Shown: positions 1 to 11,169 of the stretch, in pieces | Numbering within the stretch: the first letter of the stretch is position 1 | Layout of the letters: every line of letters starts with the position of its first letter | Assembly: GCA_023375785.1 (NCBI GenBank) | Contig: SZWC01000543.1 | Coordinates: forward strand, 35,651 to 99,650 | Length of the DNA stretch: 64,000 bases | DNA from: Penium margaritaceum | Lineage: Eukaryota > Streptophyta > Zygnematophyceae > Desmidiales > Peniaceae | Direction: 5' to 3' | Notes under the pieces: generated by a model | The model's input: only the letters and a program-made list of their open reading frames with translations | Told to the model about the DNA's origin: nothing | Databases searched by the model: none | Translations under genes and position numbers: made by a program

Positions 1-440
1 GCGGGTTCAAACCCCGCGACGGCCGCAATTTTCTTTGTGGCCAAAACTGGGACAGGAAGCTTCTAGGAAGCTTACTAGAGCCTGCCTTGAGGATGACACT
101 TGGCGGTCTAAGGACGCGCCAAGTAGGACTGTAGGTTGAGGTTGGCTCTAGTGGAGCCACTACAAGCAGAAGCTTTAGCAAAGCTCTTCAAGCATAAAAG
201 CCTGTACCTTGCATGCATCCATTTACAGTTCTTGCCTTTGAGACTCCTCACAGAGTGTCCAACCAAAGGTAGACACTAAAGACCAACATGCGGACTTCGT
301 GAGGTTGCAAACCAAACGAACCTAAAGTGTGGATCCCTCGTTCGAGGGTGATATGTTATCTTGGTTGCAATACCAAGAGCGGTTGGCAGCCTCCCATGTC
401 GAGACCCGTTTTCTAGACCGTTGCTATCCGGCGCATTCAC
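1..440 (+). repeat. tRNA-headed, TATA-bearing copia leader/LTR-like repeat, copy 1 (5'-cut by window)
   Basis: This block aligns over its whole length, with scattered substitutions, to 13386-13830. The window opens inside a tRNA-like T arm: bases 1-17 form a 5-bp stem (GCGGG/CCCGC) around the seven-base loop TTCAAAC, followed by an acceptor-like GGCCGC. Further on there is a TATA-like CATAAAAG at 193-200 and a run of sequence typical of an LTR or leader. In copy 2 a copia gag and pol follow, and here a copia pol resumes at 3805, so I read the unit as the 5' end of that copia family. Its exact LTR borders cannot be fixed because no matching 3' copy is in the window. It could instead be an independent SINE-like repeat that lies next to both copies. 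Confidence 0.6.
193..200 (+). promoter_or_regulatory. TATA-like box in leader repeat copy 1
   Basis: CATAAAAG sits in the same place as the better TATAAAAAGG of copy 2 at 13577-13586. Both lie about 40-60 bases before a conserved stretch that includes GAGACTCCTC. The position fits the promoter of an LTR retrotransposon leader. The first base has diverged from a canonical TATA box, so activity is doubtful. Confidence 0.4.
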
Positions 441-482
441 AAGGTGCAGGAGTGGTTCTGAGAGCGCTGCCAAAGAACAAAC

Positions 483-971
483 GTGGTGCAAGCGGAAGCG
501 AGGCTGCGGGGCTTTGTCTCGGCCTGGCGCGGATGCTATGCCGCCAACCGTCGGCTCAACTATGACTCGATTGAGGAGGGAAATGTGGTGTATCTTTGCC
601 CTTTCCCAGGCGCGGGGCATGAGGCTGGGGAAGCACGAGAAGTGTACCGTGTGGCCAGCGTGGATGCTAGACATGTCTGGGTCGAGGGGCCGGACGGGTT
701 CAGCAACCGCAACTATCATGCCACCGAGTTTGTGCTGCTACCCTCGACCTGGAAAACGCACATCCGTGGAACTAGACGACGCCTCCTACCACTCACGGAA
801 CGCAAGGGGTGGATAGGTTGGAGAGTGGAGGAGGTGTTGGACCAATGCGAGGCACAAGTGACGGAGCAGGAGCATGAGTGGAGCCACGAGCCATGGGCAG
901 CTGAGCCGAAGGAGGGCTTTGATGTGCAGGAAGTGTCTGCGGGCAAAGTACAGGCGGAGCAACAACGGTGA
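483..971 (+). pseudogene. Ty3/gypsy integrase C-terminal segment (decayed copy)
   Basis: A 162-codon open stretch matches the integrase tail encoded at 29085-29580. Shared features are an alternating charged/aromatic stretch with GNVVYLCPFPGAG and YRVASVDARHVW, then FVLLPSTW. In the intact order this region follows the DDE core and probably forms the SH3-like C-terminal domain seen in gypsy integrases. The catalytic core is absent because the copy is 5'-truncated. The end of the stretch (GFDVQEVSAG) continues into the Cys-rich module after a frame break. The fragment is non-functional alone. Its value is as an outgroup for judging which residues of the long element are conserved. Confidence 0.7.
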
Positions 972-1088
972 AGAAAAGAATGCGGGGGCCCAGGACAAGA
1001 GCAGTAGGAGCAGCAAGAGCAGCAGTAGGCGGCCACTGGAGAGGAAACCCCAAGAGCACCCGTCACCACTCCGCGGAGAAGCACGCCC

Positions 1089-2450
1089 ATGAGCCCTCGC
1101 GAGCTGGCCACCTACATGGGCCCGTGTGTGTGGTGTGGGGAAAATCTCCCTGCGGAGCCACTCCAGAAGGTTGTGTGCCGCATATGTGGCAATCTAGCAC
1201 ATCAGTATGCAGCACGAGCCACAAAGACCTACATCAGGCTGAACCGCACTTGCCTACGGTGCGTGAGCCAGGCCAGGGAGGAGCAGGAGGCGGAGAAGAA
1301 GAAGGAAGAGAGGAGAGCAGGCCCAGGCCTGGGAGGAGGGCAGGCGCACGGAAGATGGGACCCGGAGGTAGGGGATGAGGAAGAAGAGGAAGAGGAGGAG
1401 GAGGAGGAGCAGGCAAGAGCGCGACAAGGTCCGCGCATGGTCCCTGGGGCCACAATGCAACAGTGGAAGGCAGAGGGTTGACTGGCGAATGTAGAATGAG
1501 CACAAAAGGAGAGGGAGGACACGATGTGTGCCCAATGTGGGCACTACTGGGGAGTGATGGTGAAAGATTGCGGATGCTGCTTCCGCAAAATATGGGAAAG
1601 TTTCCTGGAACAACCACGGGACAAGGAAGGAGGTCGGAGCGGATCCAAGGTGTGTGGGAAGTGCAGCCAAATCATAGAGATGCAGTACGGAGTTCAAAAA
1701 CCACCCCAGATAAACAAAGAAGGGGAGGAGGTGGATTGAGAGGATGAGGAAGAGTAGGATTCGCCAGAGGAGGTGCCGCATACCACAAACTGTCCCACCT
1801 GTGTCAAAGTCGTGCGCGAGGGACGAAGTTGCTTTGCCTACGGTAGGACCGCCCACAAGGCTTGTCTAGTCCTGGGCAACTTCCCTTGGACGGGCCACTA
1901 TCATGGGTGTGTGGGCGACGTACTCATGGAGGAGGACTGCGTGTTCCTATACGACAAGGACACCATGGCGCCACTCTCCAAAGGATGCGAGGCAGATCTA
2001 GAGGGTTTCGGCAAGGCATGCAGGATGTGCAAGAAGATGTGTCACCTGCGGTGTGGAGGATGAGGGAAAGAGGGGATCTAGACCTGCCATCGCTGTCAGG
2101 CCAAGCCACGGAAGGGCAAGTGGAAGGTCCCTAACCAGCATCGCCTCTACAGTGGGGACGGTTGCATGGGCCAGCTGAGTGGGACGATCTACAGATGCCA
2201 GCACTGTGGACAGTTCGCCCATGTGGCGTGTGCCGTGGAGATGGGACGGAGTGAGGACGGAAAGCCGATCTACCGGTGCTCAAGCTGCAGAGCCTACGAA
2301 CGAGCACCATACTACGCTTCATGCAATAAGCCCATGGGTACAAAAGCACCTACGATTGAAGCGCAGTGCGAGGGGTGTAGGCTCTTTGTTCACAGCAGAT
2401 GCGCGGAGAAGTATCAGCGAGAGGGAGGAGAAGTGGAGGCGTACTGCTGA
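1089..2450 (+). pseudogene. Cys/His-rich zinc-module ORF of Ty3/gypsy, decayed copy
   Basis: Four open pieces (1089-1481, 1524-1739, 1773-2063, 2166-2450) lie in different frames and together match 29690-31060 of the long element. Recurrent signatures are paired CxxC motifs followed by CxxCxxxxH, for example GPCVWC, VCRICGNLAH, CAQCGHYW, NCPTCVKVV, YRCQHCGQFAH and RCSSC. A Glu-only run (about 1378-1412) lies between the first and second pieces. Most metal-ligand spacings agree with the long element although other positions have diverged, which points to past selection on the module. Stops and indels make this copy dead. The family resembles treble-clef/PHD-like zinc domains, but I cannot assign it to a named one. 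Confidence 0.65.
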
Positions 2451-2556
2451 CCATGCCAGAACCAGAACCGCCCAGACCTCGCAAAAAGTTCAGAATCCTG
2501 CCACGCTGAGGGACTCTGGGACAGAGTCTAGCAAAAGGGGGCGTTGGGGACATCAG

Positions 2557-3804
2557 TGTCAGGCAGGCTTTTGCCGCTAGTCCACGGAGGGGCCAATCCG
2601 CGGAGGAAGAGGGACTTTTGCGGACTGGGGTCCACGCAACACACGTTGGCTCCCGCGATAAGCGCGGTCGAGCATGGGGTGGCGCGGAATCTAGTGGTTG
2701 TGAAGGCGGGCCACCTAGTAGAAAGCTGCTGTAGGTTGACATTATCATCTGCGGTAACCTCTTCACGGCTATCTCAAGCGCTTGGACAAAGGGGCGATTG
2801 CGCAAAGGACCAACATGAGGGGGAGCGCGGCAGTAGTGAAAGAGGCGAGAAGAAGTGGTGGGAGGATCCGCGGTAAAAAAGGAACAAGGTTTTGAATCGC
2901 AGGAAGACGCGCAGTCACGAGGTTAATCAAGCGGAAGAGGCAAGACGATAGACAGGTGGAGCAATCAAGGGAGAAACAGCCAATCAACACTAGGGACGGT
3001 GCGCCAATCAAGGAAAAGCACCTGGAGGACGCACCGTGGCAGACGAAGATTCAAGGAAGAACACAAAATCCGCGTGCACGAGCCGCAGATGTAGAAGAAG
3101 AACTCAGTAGGAGAAGAAAGAAGAAAGATGTTCCCTTCTGTGTTTGCGGACAAGACCCGCGGTGCATAGATGCACCGCGTGGACTCCAAGTAGGAGGAAA
3201 AAGGATGTCATGTGAGGAACGGGACCCACACTATGTGAACACGTCGTGCGGAGTTCCGAGTAGAAAAGGCCTAGGTAGCAGTAGCAGAAGCTTGCTCTCC
3301 TAAATGAGAATTCCGCCTTCCATGTACTGTTTCCCTGATTATCAAAGACATTTGTCTGCTCTACTTGTGCACACATCGCCGTACTCCCCTGCCTTCTATT
3401 GTTCTTGGTGATCTGTTCGCAATCACCGGTGCCATGCTCCCGAGGAACCGAGCGTGGGATGAAGTGCGCTGCCGGCGGTACCCTTGCTTGCACACGGCCA
3501 CAGAACGAGGTTCCGTTGAGAGGAGCTGAAGGCCACGAGGTGGTGGGCTTGGGTGTGGCAAGAAGCGGTCTGCGGAGTGCTGCCTGTAGGTGAGGTCCTC
3601 GCACATGGTCTGTTTGTGGTCCGCGGAATCGTCTGCGGGTTGAGAACATTTCCATAGGAGGAGTAGTCGCGGAAGGACCTAGGCAAAGGATAGCTGCAAT
3701 AGAAGCTCACAGTCCACGGATAGCGCGGAGCAAGACAAGCAAGACAAGCGTGGAGTAAGACCAGCATGGAGAAAATCTGAGGCATGGAATAATTGGAGGT
3801 ATCA
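2557..3804 (+). repeat. Ty3/gypsy LTR (3' LTR of truncated copy)
   Basis: It begins TGTCAGGC directly after a purine tract (AAAAGGGGGCGTTGGGG, near 2533-2550) and ends GGTATCA, matching the LTRs at 17278-18396 and 31134-32252. At 1,248 bp it is longer than those (1,119 bp each) because of internal indels. TG...CA ends and the upstream polypurine tract support the borders. The base after it is copia coding sequence. Confidence 0.75.
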
Positions 3805-5303
3805 GGTGGTCAACCTTCAAAAGGTGGTGTACATGCCCTCCTTCACAACAAACATGCTTTCGGTCTCACAAATCATTGACAACAACATGACAGTGGTGCT
3901 CACCAACAAGGAAGCTATAACCCAAAAAATGAGAACATCAGAATTTTGTAGACTAAAGATGACCTCATGCTTCAAGTTCTAAGAGGCAACGACCTCTACG
4001 TGCTTCAAACCAAAGTCACCAAGATGTTGCATGAGGGACTGGCATGTGCCACCAAGAAAGTGGCACCGAAGCCAAAGGATGCACCACCGGCAACTGCTGC
4101 GGCCGCCAAATCAACCAAGGACGTAGAGGCTCAGCTATGGCACCGGCGATTTGGCCACGTGGCCAACAACATGCCACAGAAGATGTAGGAGCAAGAGGTA
4201 GTCTGCAGAATGGAAGGGTGCACCATGAAGCATGGAGAAGCGTGTAGGTTGTGTGAACCATGCCTCCAAGCAAAGGCACAAAAGAAGCCGTCTGGGAGAG
4301 GAGGGCAACGAGCAGAGAATGTCTTGGTCCTGATCCATAGTGACATGTGCAGTCCCTTTTGCACAAAGTCTAAGGGAGGAAGCAAGTATTTATGGACCTT
4401 CATCGACGATCACAGCCGCAAGTTCTGGATCTACTTCCTCGAGAAGCTCCTGGAGTTTGTCGCAATGATAGAGTGGCAAACGTCCAAGAAGACGCTCTGA
4501 AGTGACAACCGGGAGTACAAGGCATGCAAGTCTTGGCTCAAGCATCATGTGATCCGTCATGAGAAAACCACCCCTTACAACCCCCAAAGCAATGGCGTGG
4601 CCAAGAGGATGAACCAGACCCTACTCGGCATGGTGCGAAGCATGCTCTCGTTGCCAAGCTCCCACCTTGCTTTTGGGCTAAAACTGCAACAACGGCCTTC
4701 TTCCTCTTGAACCTCACACCAGAAACCGCCTTGAAAAAGCATGGAAAGCAGCAGGACAAGCAGATAAAGACCCCACAAGAAGCATGGTCGGGAAAAAAAA
4801 CCCAATGTCTCTCATACTAAGGTGTTCGGGTCAACTGCATGGGTGAAGATCCAGTCAGGAGAAGGTGTAGGCAAGCTGGACGCACGTTCCAAAATGCGCT
4901 TCATGGTTGGGTACAACACGTCACACAAAACCTATCTGCTTTTGGACCACTTAGCAGGCAAGCTCTCAAGGAGCCACGACGCTGTGTTTGAAGAATGGAC
5001 TCTTGGAAAGGGAGAGCTAATGGACCCAATCCTCGCTCCCAAGGCGGGAGAGTGGATAGTGTTGCTTGATTTTGGAGACCAAGCACCCAGCAACTGGCTC
5101 GGTTTGCCGACAGGTAGTGGGAATGGGAGAGTAGCTGCAAAGGATGATACAACATCTGAAATGGATGCGGATACGGAGGCATCCAGGGCTTCCGAGTCTG
5201 ACTTGGAGTCTGACGACTCTTCTGACGACGATGACGACAATGACATACCGCCACCTGAGGAAGCACCAGCACCAAAGCAAAGAGCCGCACTAGCACCCTA
5301 GCG
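3805..5303 (+). pseudogene. Ty1/copia integrase region, copy 1
   Basis: Reading resumes with the end of the protease/pre-integrase linker (LQKVVYMPS, about 3810-3840). The pre-integrase zinc site follows: LWHRRFGH near 4137-4160 and CRLCEPC near 4240-4260. The integrase core shows HSDMCSP, FIDDHSR and SDN. The glutamate of the usual NGVAER motif is lysine here (NGVAKRMNQ, about 4592-4618), so the DDE triad is lost. Stops at 4186 and 4498 and a frameshift near 4650 break the frame. The stretch 4822-5301 (159 codons) is the acidic linker between integrase and RT. Gag and protease are absent because the gypsy fragment replaces them. Confidence 0.8.
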
Positions 5304-5328
5304 CAGTTTGTGACCATAGAAAGCACAT

Positions 5329-6540
5329 TTGCAGCATGAGGACTATTGGACTGGCCTTAGCTGGTTGTCCATGGCTCAGGAAGAGCCATCCACACTGGTG
5401 GAGGCGATGAGTAGCCTGGATTCGGCCAAGTGGAAGGAGACAGTGGACAGTGAGCTCACATCCATTGCCAAGAACGGCACGTGGGTGCTAGTGAATAGAC
5501 CCAACAAGGCCCATGTGGTGGGATCCAAGTGGGTCCACTGAGTGAAGAAGAAGAAAGACGGCAAAATCAAAAAGTTCAAGGCAAGGGTAGTGGCAAAGGG
5601 GTTCTCTCAACTCCCGGGCTTTGAGTACGACAAGACGTTTCCGCCTGTTATGACGTGTTCCTCCATCTGCTCTGTCCTTGCCATCGCAGCCATAAAGAAC
5701 CTGGAGATACACCAGATAGACATCACAACAGCTTTCCTCTATGGGAAACTTAATAAGAAAGTGCTAATGGAGGTGCCCGAAGGAGTCAAAGCTCCCAAGG
5801 GCAAGGTGTGCAAGTGGGTGAAAGCGCTCTATGGGCTGAAACAGGCCCCAAGGATATGGTACAAAGAGATGGACAGTTTCATGACCGGTCTCTCCTTTGC
5901 GCATTGCCAAAATGATCCGAGCATGTACGTACGTGATGATGGGAGTGGGTTGATGCTTTGCATTGTTTGTGGATGATCTAATCATCTGCTCTTCTTTAGT
6001 CAAGCTGCTGGATGAGCTGAAGTCTGACCATAGCAAAAGATTCAAAATGAAGGACATGGGTCCTCTCGAGTACTACCTGGGGATCGCTATCCACCTCAAC
6101 TGAGCAGTAGGAACCATCAAACTCAACCAAACCAAATAGATCGATGAGGTACTAAAGCGCTATCACATGGAAGACTACAAATCTGTCAGCACCCCAATGG
6201 CGACTGATGCAAAACTGAAGGCCTCAATGTTTCCAAGCAATGAAGGAGAACAAAAGGAGATGCAAGACATCCCCTACCAGTCCGTCGTGGGTAGCATCAT
6301 GTAGACCATGGTAGGTACTCATCCGGACATATGCTATGCTGTGGGACAAGTGAGCATGTTTGTGGCCAATCCAGGGCCATAATACTGACAGGCAGTCAAG
6401 CGCATCTTGCGCTACCTATAGAAGTCACGTCACATGGGCCTCGTCCTTGGAGGCCAACAAGGTACGGAATCCCTCCGCTTGAAGTGCTACACCGACACCG
6501 AGTGGGAAGGAAATCTTGACGACCGGAAATCCACGTATTT
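5329..6540 (+). pseudogene. Ty1/copia reverse transcriptase - RNase H region, copy 1
   Basis: The RVT_2-type reverse transcriptase of copia elements is recognisable from WKETVDSEL through KFKARVVAKGFSQ, IDITTAFLYG and LYGLKQAPRIWY. The catalytic FVDD appears only after a frameshift at about 5955-5965. RNase H follows with CYTDTEWEGNLDDRKST (about 6485-6537). Stops interrupt it at 5539, near 6100 and near 6303, and the element is cut at about 6540. There, in mid-RNase H, a copia of another lineage begins on the opposite strand. This was the replicative enzyme pair of an LTR retrotransposon and cannot be made from this copy. Confidence 0.85.
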
Positions 6541-6544
6541 GGCC

Positions 6545-7300
6545 CGTCCAAAATCAAGCGAGCGAGCCCTCCAGTGCTACGTAATGTGCACCCCGAGGTA
6601 GTACTCCAACTCCTCCATGTTTGACATGTGGAATATGCTGCTAAGTGGCTCTTTCACCTGCCATAGGCTTGGCAGGTCCATCAAGCACAAAATCAGGTCA
6701 TCCACATAGAGTGGAACGATTTGATGGAGCTATTTTTTCGTACTGCATGCACACATTGTGATCTGAGTCACAGCACTTGAAGTCGGGTTGTGCCATGAAG
6801 TTGTCCATGTATTCGCACCGGTATCTGGGTGATTGTTTTAGCTCGTGTAAGGATTTCCGCCGCTTCCACACCTTGCCCTCCGGTGTCTCTAAACCCTTTG
6901 GCACCTCCATGTAGATCTCTTTATCTATGATGTACTTGAGGAAGGCCATCTTTACAGCCATTTAGTGGAGCTCCATGTCCTTCGCGACCGCCATTACAAG
7001 GATCGCCCGGATGCTTGTGAACTTGGTGAGAGGAGTGAATGTCTCATCATAGTGCTCGCCCTTATACTCTGCGTATCCCTTTGCCACCAGTCGTGCCTTA
7101 TATTTTTCAACCACACATTCATTTGAGAACATGGTCTAAAAGATTCACTTTGAGCCAATAACCTTGGCATCTATCGGCTTGTCAACCAGCTCTCACGAAT
7201 CATTTTCCATGATGGATGCCAGCTCTGATTTTATGGCAATGTCCCATTGATCCCCTTTGGGCCGCGGAAGAGCCTCTTCCATGGTAGTTGACTCCTTTGA
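6545..7300 (-). pseudogene. Ty1/copia reverse transcriptase region, second lineage
   Basis: On the minus strand the copia RT domain reads EKYKARLVAKGYAEYKG, then TFTPLTKFTSIRAI, then a stop before MAVKMAFLKYIIDKE, IYMEVPKGLETPEGKVWK and LHELKQSPR. The YVDD box is disrupted around 6700. Several stops lie at positions where other copia proteins have sense codons. Residues differ clearly from the plus-strand copia at 5329-6540, so this is a separate family. It is truncated at about 6545, where it abuts the plus-strand element tail to tail. Confidence 0.75.
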
Positions 7301-8700
7301 TGTAGCCCGCATGCACCGCATCATGTTGATCCTTTGACTGGTGCTTGCGTCAAAGTGTTTCCCCGCTTTTCACTGCCTCTCGCTGTGGCGTGGCAGTTTT
7401 GGTGGCGCATTGTCGCTTTGCTGCAATCCCTCCAACTCTGCCCGATCAGGTTAATCATCAATCGGATGACTCCCTGAGGATCTCTCCCGCTCTAGCAAAA
7501 CATCAGCCAAACGGCCGGTGCATCCTATGAATTTTCCACTGACGTCCGATGCGCATTCTACTGAGAGTATGCACCTTGGCACCTTTGGTGCCTCATCCGC
7601 CGGATCCTTCAGGTGGATGTCTTCATTAGCTTGATCAACATCAGAGTCCTCTGTGTTGGCTGCCACCGCTGGTGCACCGTTGCGCTCTGATGTCACATCC
7701 TACCTACGGCATCCGCCGGTTGCTTCTTCACCGCGCCTACATCGTTGCTGCTAATGTAGATATCCTTCTCGTCAAACTTGACATCTTGGCTACAAATTAT
7801 CCCCTCCTTGCATATTTCATAAATCCGGTACACCTTATGCACGCTCGCATAGCCAAGGAAGAGATATGAATCTGCCCGTTTCTCCTGCTTGCTATCGTGC
7901 CTCTATGCAGTCTGCACCATCGCGTAGGCTTTACACCTGAACACTTTGTGGTGTGCGACACTTGGCTTGCGCCTGCTCCAAACCTTTTGCGGTATCTTTC
8001 AGCTGCTCTTCTCCTTCAGCATTTCTATAGGAGTGAAGTTGATGTTGTAGCTCGCTGTGCGCATAGCTTCCGCCCACAAGCTTTGCGGCAATTCCACATC
8101 CACCAACATGGCCCATACCGTTTTCATTAGCATTAGGTTTGTCGGCCGAGTCATTCTATTTGACTAAGGTGTAATCTATGTTGTTTGTTCACATTTTACG
8201 CCTTGCTGCTTCATCCATCGGCTACAGCCCACGTACTCTCCGCCGTTGTCACTACATAGCGCTTTGACCTTCCGGCCAGTTTGTCTCTCCACCGTGACGA
8301 CGTACTCCTTCAGTCGGTCTAGGACCTTGCCTTTTCGCTTCATGAAGTACACGTAGAGGTTTTTTCTCTAGACAATAATGAAGGTGATGAAGTAACGCGC
8401 TTTGCTCTTTGACACCATCTTGAATGGTTTGCACACGTCACTGTGCATGACCTCCACCAGGTTCGAGCCGCAATTTACGTTCTTGTTGAACGGTTTGCAC
8501 CACGCCTTGCCCAAATACAAGGCTCACACTTTTTTTGCTTTACTGCATCCGTCACCTCTTCCGTACCGTCAATGACAAGGCCGCATACCAGCTCACGCAT
8601 TGCCATCCCCTTTACGACTACAGGTAAGGAATACCCTAGTTGTCAGTGTCAGCTCGGGATCAACCACCCCTCCTTTGGCCTGGTTGACGGTGTGTTTACT
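7300..8700 (-). pseudogene. Ty1/copia integrase and linker, second lineage
   Basis: Reading the minus strand from 8640 downward gives CEPC, then NLVEVMHSDVCKPFK, then a stretch ending YFITFIIV, a stop, LKEYVVTVERQTG and CSDNGGEY. This is the copia pre-integrase zinc site and the first two acidic residues of the integrase core. Below about 7900 the sequence is the poorly conserved integrase-RT linker, with one open stretch at 7451-7696. The element lacks gag, protease and LTRs, so it is a pol-only relic. Confidence 0.65.
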
Positions 8701-9150
8701 GAATGTTAACATGTACAATTACTGGAAAAAAAAATTAAAACGTTTTATGTGAATATTCTTTCAGATTCTATGTTAAAACTTCAAATCAGTTACACATGGA
8801 TGAATGACTAAATATTTTAATTTAAAAAAATTAGGAAAAATTCTATTATTTTTGCATTCATTGCCTTGGTGAGAAATAACAAAACTATTGAACAAATGTT
8901 TATTTTGATGATTTTAACACTAGCATCGATTAAACTTACTGTAGGCTTGGTTTTGAATTGAAAATGTTTGGGTCTACAACTTCAGTATTGAGGAGTTGTA
9001 CACTTGACTTTCAACTTAAACATGATTAATGTTACTTGTTTGGTTACACACAAGTAACATTACTAGGGCTGATTTGGGATACTGCGCTTTGGCTGATGTA
9101 GCGGGAGCTACGGTGATCCGAATTGCACACGGTTTGGTGCGTTTGAGAGC
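8700..9150. other. AT-rich spacer, no gene seen
   Basis: This stretch is visibly more AT-rich than the rest of the window, with A and T runs at 8727-8750 and 8815-8860. I see no coding frame, terminal repeat or known element here. Confidence 0.6.
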
Positions 9151-9382
9151 TCATGACTAGCCCTAGTCCATGTTCAAAAACTAATGTAAAATTGCATTCT
9201 TCCCTTCGCAAAAGTGACTATCTCACATTTTTCTTCAGCTGCCAGAAGCATAGCGTGGGGCGACCAAAAAGCTCACGCTTAGACTCAGAACCACTCGCAC
9301 AAAACATAGCCGTGAGCACAGAAGACCCATTGGGCCACGTTGGAACCACACCCCGGTTTTTGACACATTGAAGGAGAACGTC

Positions 9383-9414
9383 GGACTGTTGTTGTTGTTG
9401 TTGCTGTTGCTCTG
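9383..9414. repeat. Imperfect (TTG)n microsatellite
   Basis: A short run of TTG units with one GCTG interruption, just before the inverted repeat at 9441. It has no other visible role. Confidence 0.7.
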
Positions 9415-9440
9415 ATCTCATGGCAATTTCATGTAACCCG

Positions 9441-9603
9441 CTTGTCCTCTAGTTTCTGAATCATCCATCCATATGTGCACACATGAAGGAGCCATCAACA
9501 AGGAGAAAAGAAACTCCAGGAAATCCCGGAGTTGCTGTTCTCATGTTGATGGCTCCTTCATGTGTGCACATATGGATGGATGATTCAGAAACTAGAGGAC
9601 AAG
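9441..9603. repeat. Perfect inverted repeat: 59-bp arms, 45-bp loop
   Basis: Bases 9441-9499 (starting CTTGTCCTCT, ending GCCATCAAC) are the exact reverse complement of 9545-9603. The loop is 9500-9544. No mismatch was found over the 59 bp, in a neighbourhood where other repeats are strongly diverged, so the arms arose or were homogenised recently. A transcript would fold into a long hairpin of the size that could feed a small-RNA pathway, but there is no evidence of transcription. It could also be a small foldback insertion or an assembly artefact. Confidence 0.9.
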
Positions 9604-10115
9604 CTGAACCACCTAAACTGAATCTGGGTTTGGATGACAGCATTGCGTATTGGCTGGCGGTGACCAGTTCAAATCGCACAACCCACATCATGGCCGCGGT
9701 GCCTCTTGGGGATTTTAGCAGCAATTTTCTATGGTTCATTAGAGCCACGTGTGCTTCAAAACAGCTTCTTGTCACTTCACTGAAATCCAGGGTGCTTCGG
9801 GCTCCTTTCACTCATGCTTGTGCTGTGACAGTAACCGAGACACACTGATGCACTCCGAATGACATGGCGTGCATGATGGTGGTCAGAATTGCGATGAACT
9901 CTGTGCATTGGAAATCCTGTGAACAGCACTGGAGATTTTCTGATATGATCCTTGTCCAAATAATCAACCAAAGCGAATCCCCAGCTCCTTGTCATTTGGA
10001 AATTGCTGGTTTCTGCCCAAACTTTGCACACATAGCATACAGCGACTAGAAAGTCCACACTTTGTCCTAGATTGTTACAAAAACAAGCCGTGAACCTCAC
10101 ACCCTGCCAGGTCAC
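9604..10115. repeat. Unclassified ~0.5 kb repeat, copy 1
   Basis: The sequence is about 60-70 percent similar by eye, with indels, to 11541-12100 in the same orientation. Shared blocks include CAATTTTC/CAATATCC, ACACACTGATGCACTCC/ACACATTAATGCACTCC, GCATTGGAAA and AATAATCAACCAAA. Broken minus-strand reading frames run through both copies, with a shared RGT...ELVTAS/KLVTAG segment, so it may be a decayed coding element. No domain is recognisable. Confidence 0.6.
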
Positions 10116-10800
10116 GTTGACATAACTTTTCCAAGGAAAGGGTTATGGGTTCACAACCCTGAATGGTTCAAACAAGCTCACGGATTTCCCTGAGGATGAG
10201 AGGAGCATCTCAAACGACCTCATTATCAATGTTTGCCGACCCGGGTAGTAAAAGCACAATATGACGCAGTAGAACGTGTTATAGCTGATGCAAAAGAATG
10301 CAAGTGGCCCTGGATTTGGGTTATGGAGGTTGCAGTTTGAGATCCACCTAATGCACAAGAGGCTACTTGACCTGATGAGGGAAAACAGGTTTCTGACAAA
10401 GCAAAAGGGACAGATGCGGAAAATTTGGCCTTTGCAAAGACGAACGCGAAGGTGCTTATGTTGAGACTCAGTCGGGCCACTCCCAAATCTGTACAACAGC
10501 AGTTGAGGCATGGAAATGTTTTGCACCTTCCACCACTCTTGGTCGCTCGCGATCAGAATCTTTGTGATGAAGCAGCCCCTAACGGTGAGGATCAAGGAGG
10601 GAGAGGACATTCTTTCTGTAGAAAACGGAGTCGCTCACCTCGCTATGTAATGATGTGAGGTGGAAGGTTGACTCACAGCTGCAGGTGATGGCCCTTCTCA
10701 TGGCTCTATCTCAAGTTTGAAGCCCTCTCAGAACTTTTGTAGGAGGATGGGTGGAGGACAAACTCAGCAATGGTGCATTTTATGAGCATATCCACAGCTA
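10116..10800. other. No recognisable gene
   Basis: Only short overlapping open frames in several frames are present, with no motif I can name. Confidence 0.5.
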
Positions 10801-10806
10801 GACAAA

Positions 10807-11166
10807 GTGTTGCGGCAGCAGAGAGGCTTTGTCATCCGCATTTTCCCTGGTCACAAAGCTGCACAATGGCAGCTGCAAACCAGGTGGCGGCAAGGGCAGC
10901 TGCAAGCTTACTGTGATTACGGTGAGGGGGGCCACTGGTCCCGCAAGTGCCCTGAGGAGGCAAAGGCCAGCGGCAAGGATATCAAAGGCAGGAAGGCCCT
11001 CCTCAGTGACACCAAGAATCACAACCGCAAAAGGGCCAAAGCGCGGTGTCTGGATTCCAGCCTCAAGGAGCACAACCAAGTCAAGAAGGTGGCATTTTTC
11101 CGATACACCAAGTCTGCCAAGTTGATGGTGGCTGCCAAGGACAAGGTCAAGAAAGCGGCTGGCTAA
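10807..11166 (+). pseudogene. Small basic ORF with degenerate zinc knuckle
   Basis: A 119-codon frame contains YCDYGEGGHWSRKCPEEAK (about residues 35-53), which resembles a retroviral-type CCHC knuckle lacking the second cysteine codon. The rest is Lys/Arg-rich. This looks like the nucleocapsid end of a retroelement gag. It may belong with the RNase H tail-like piece just downstream, but no protease or RT lies between them. Confidence 0.35.
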
Positions 11167-11169
11167 GAA

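Larger units (their letters stand above)
440..3804 (+). mobile_element. 5'-truncated Ty3/gypsy copy (integrase tail to LTR) inside a copia element
   Basis: The segment is collinear with 29041-32252 of the full-length gypsy element: the integrase C-terminal region, the Cys/His-rich module, the polypurine tract and the LTR. It starts abruptly within the integrase tail and ends with the LTR terminus TATCA at 3804. Copia pol sequence begins at the next base. Many stops and frameshifts break its reading frames. The missing 5' part and the missing copia gag/protease at the junctions show that insertion was followed by deletion, or that the copy arrived truncated. It is an independent copy of the same family, clearly more diverged from the 17-32 kb element than that element's own LTRs are from each other. 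Confidence 0.8.
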
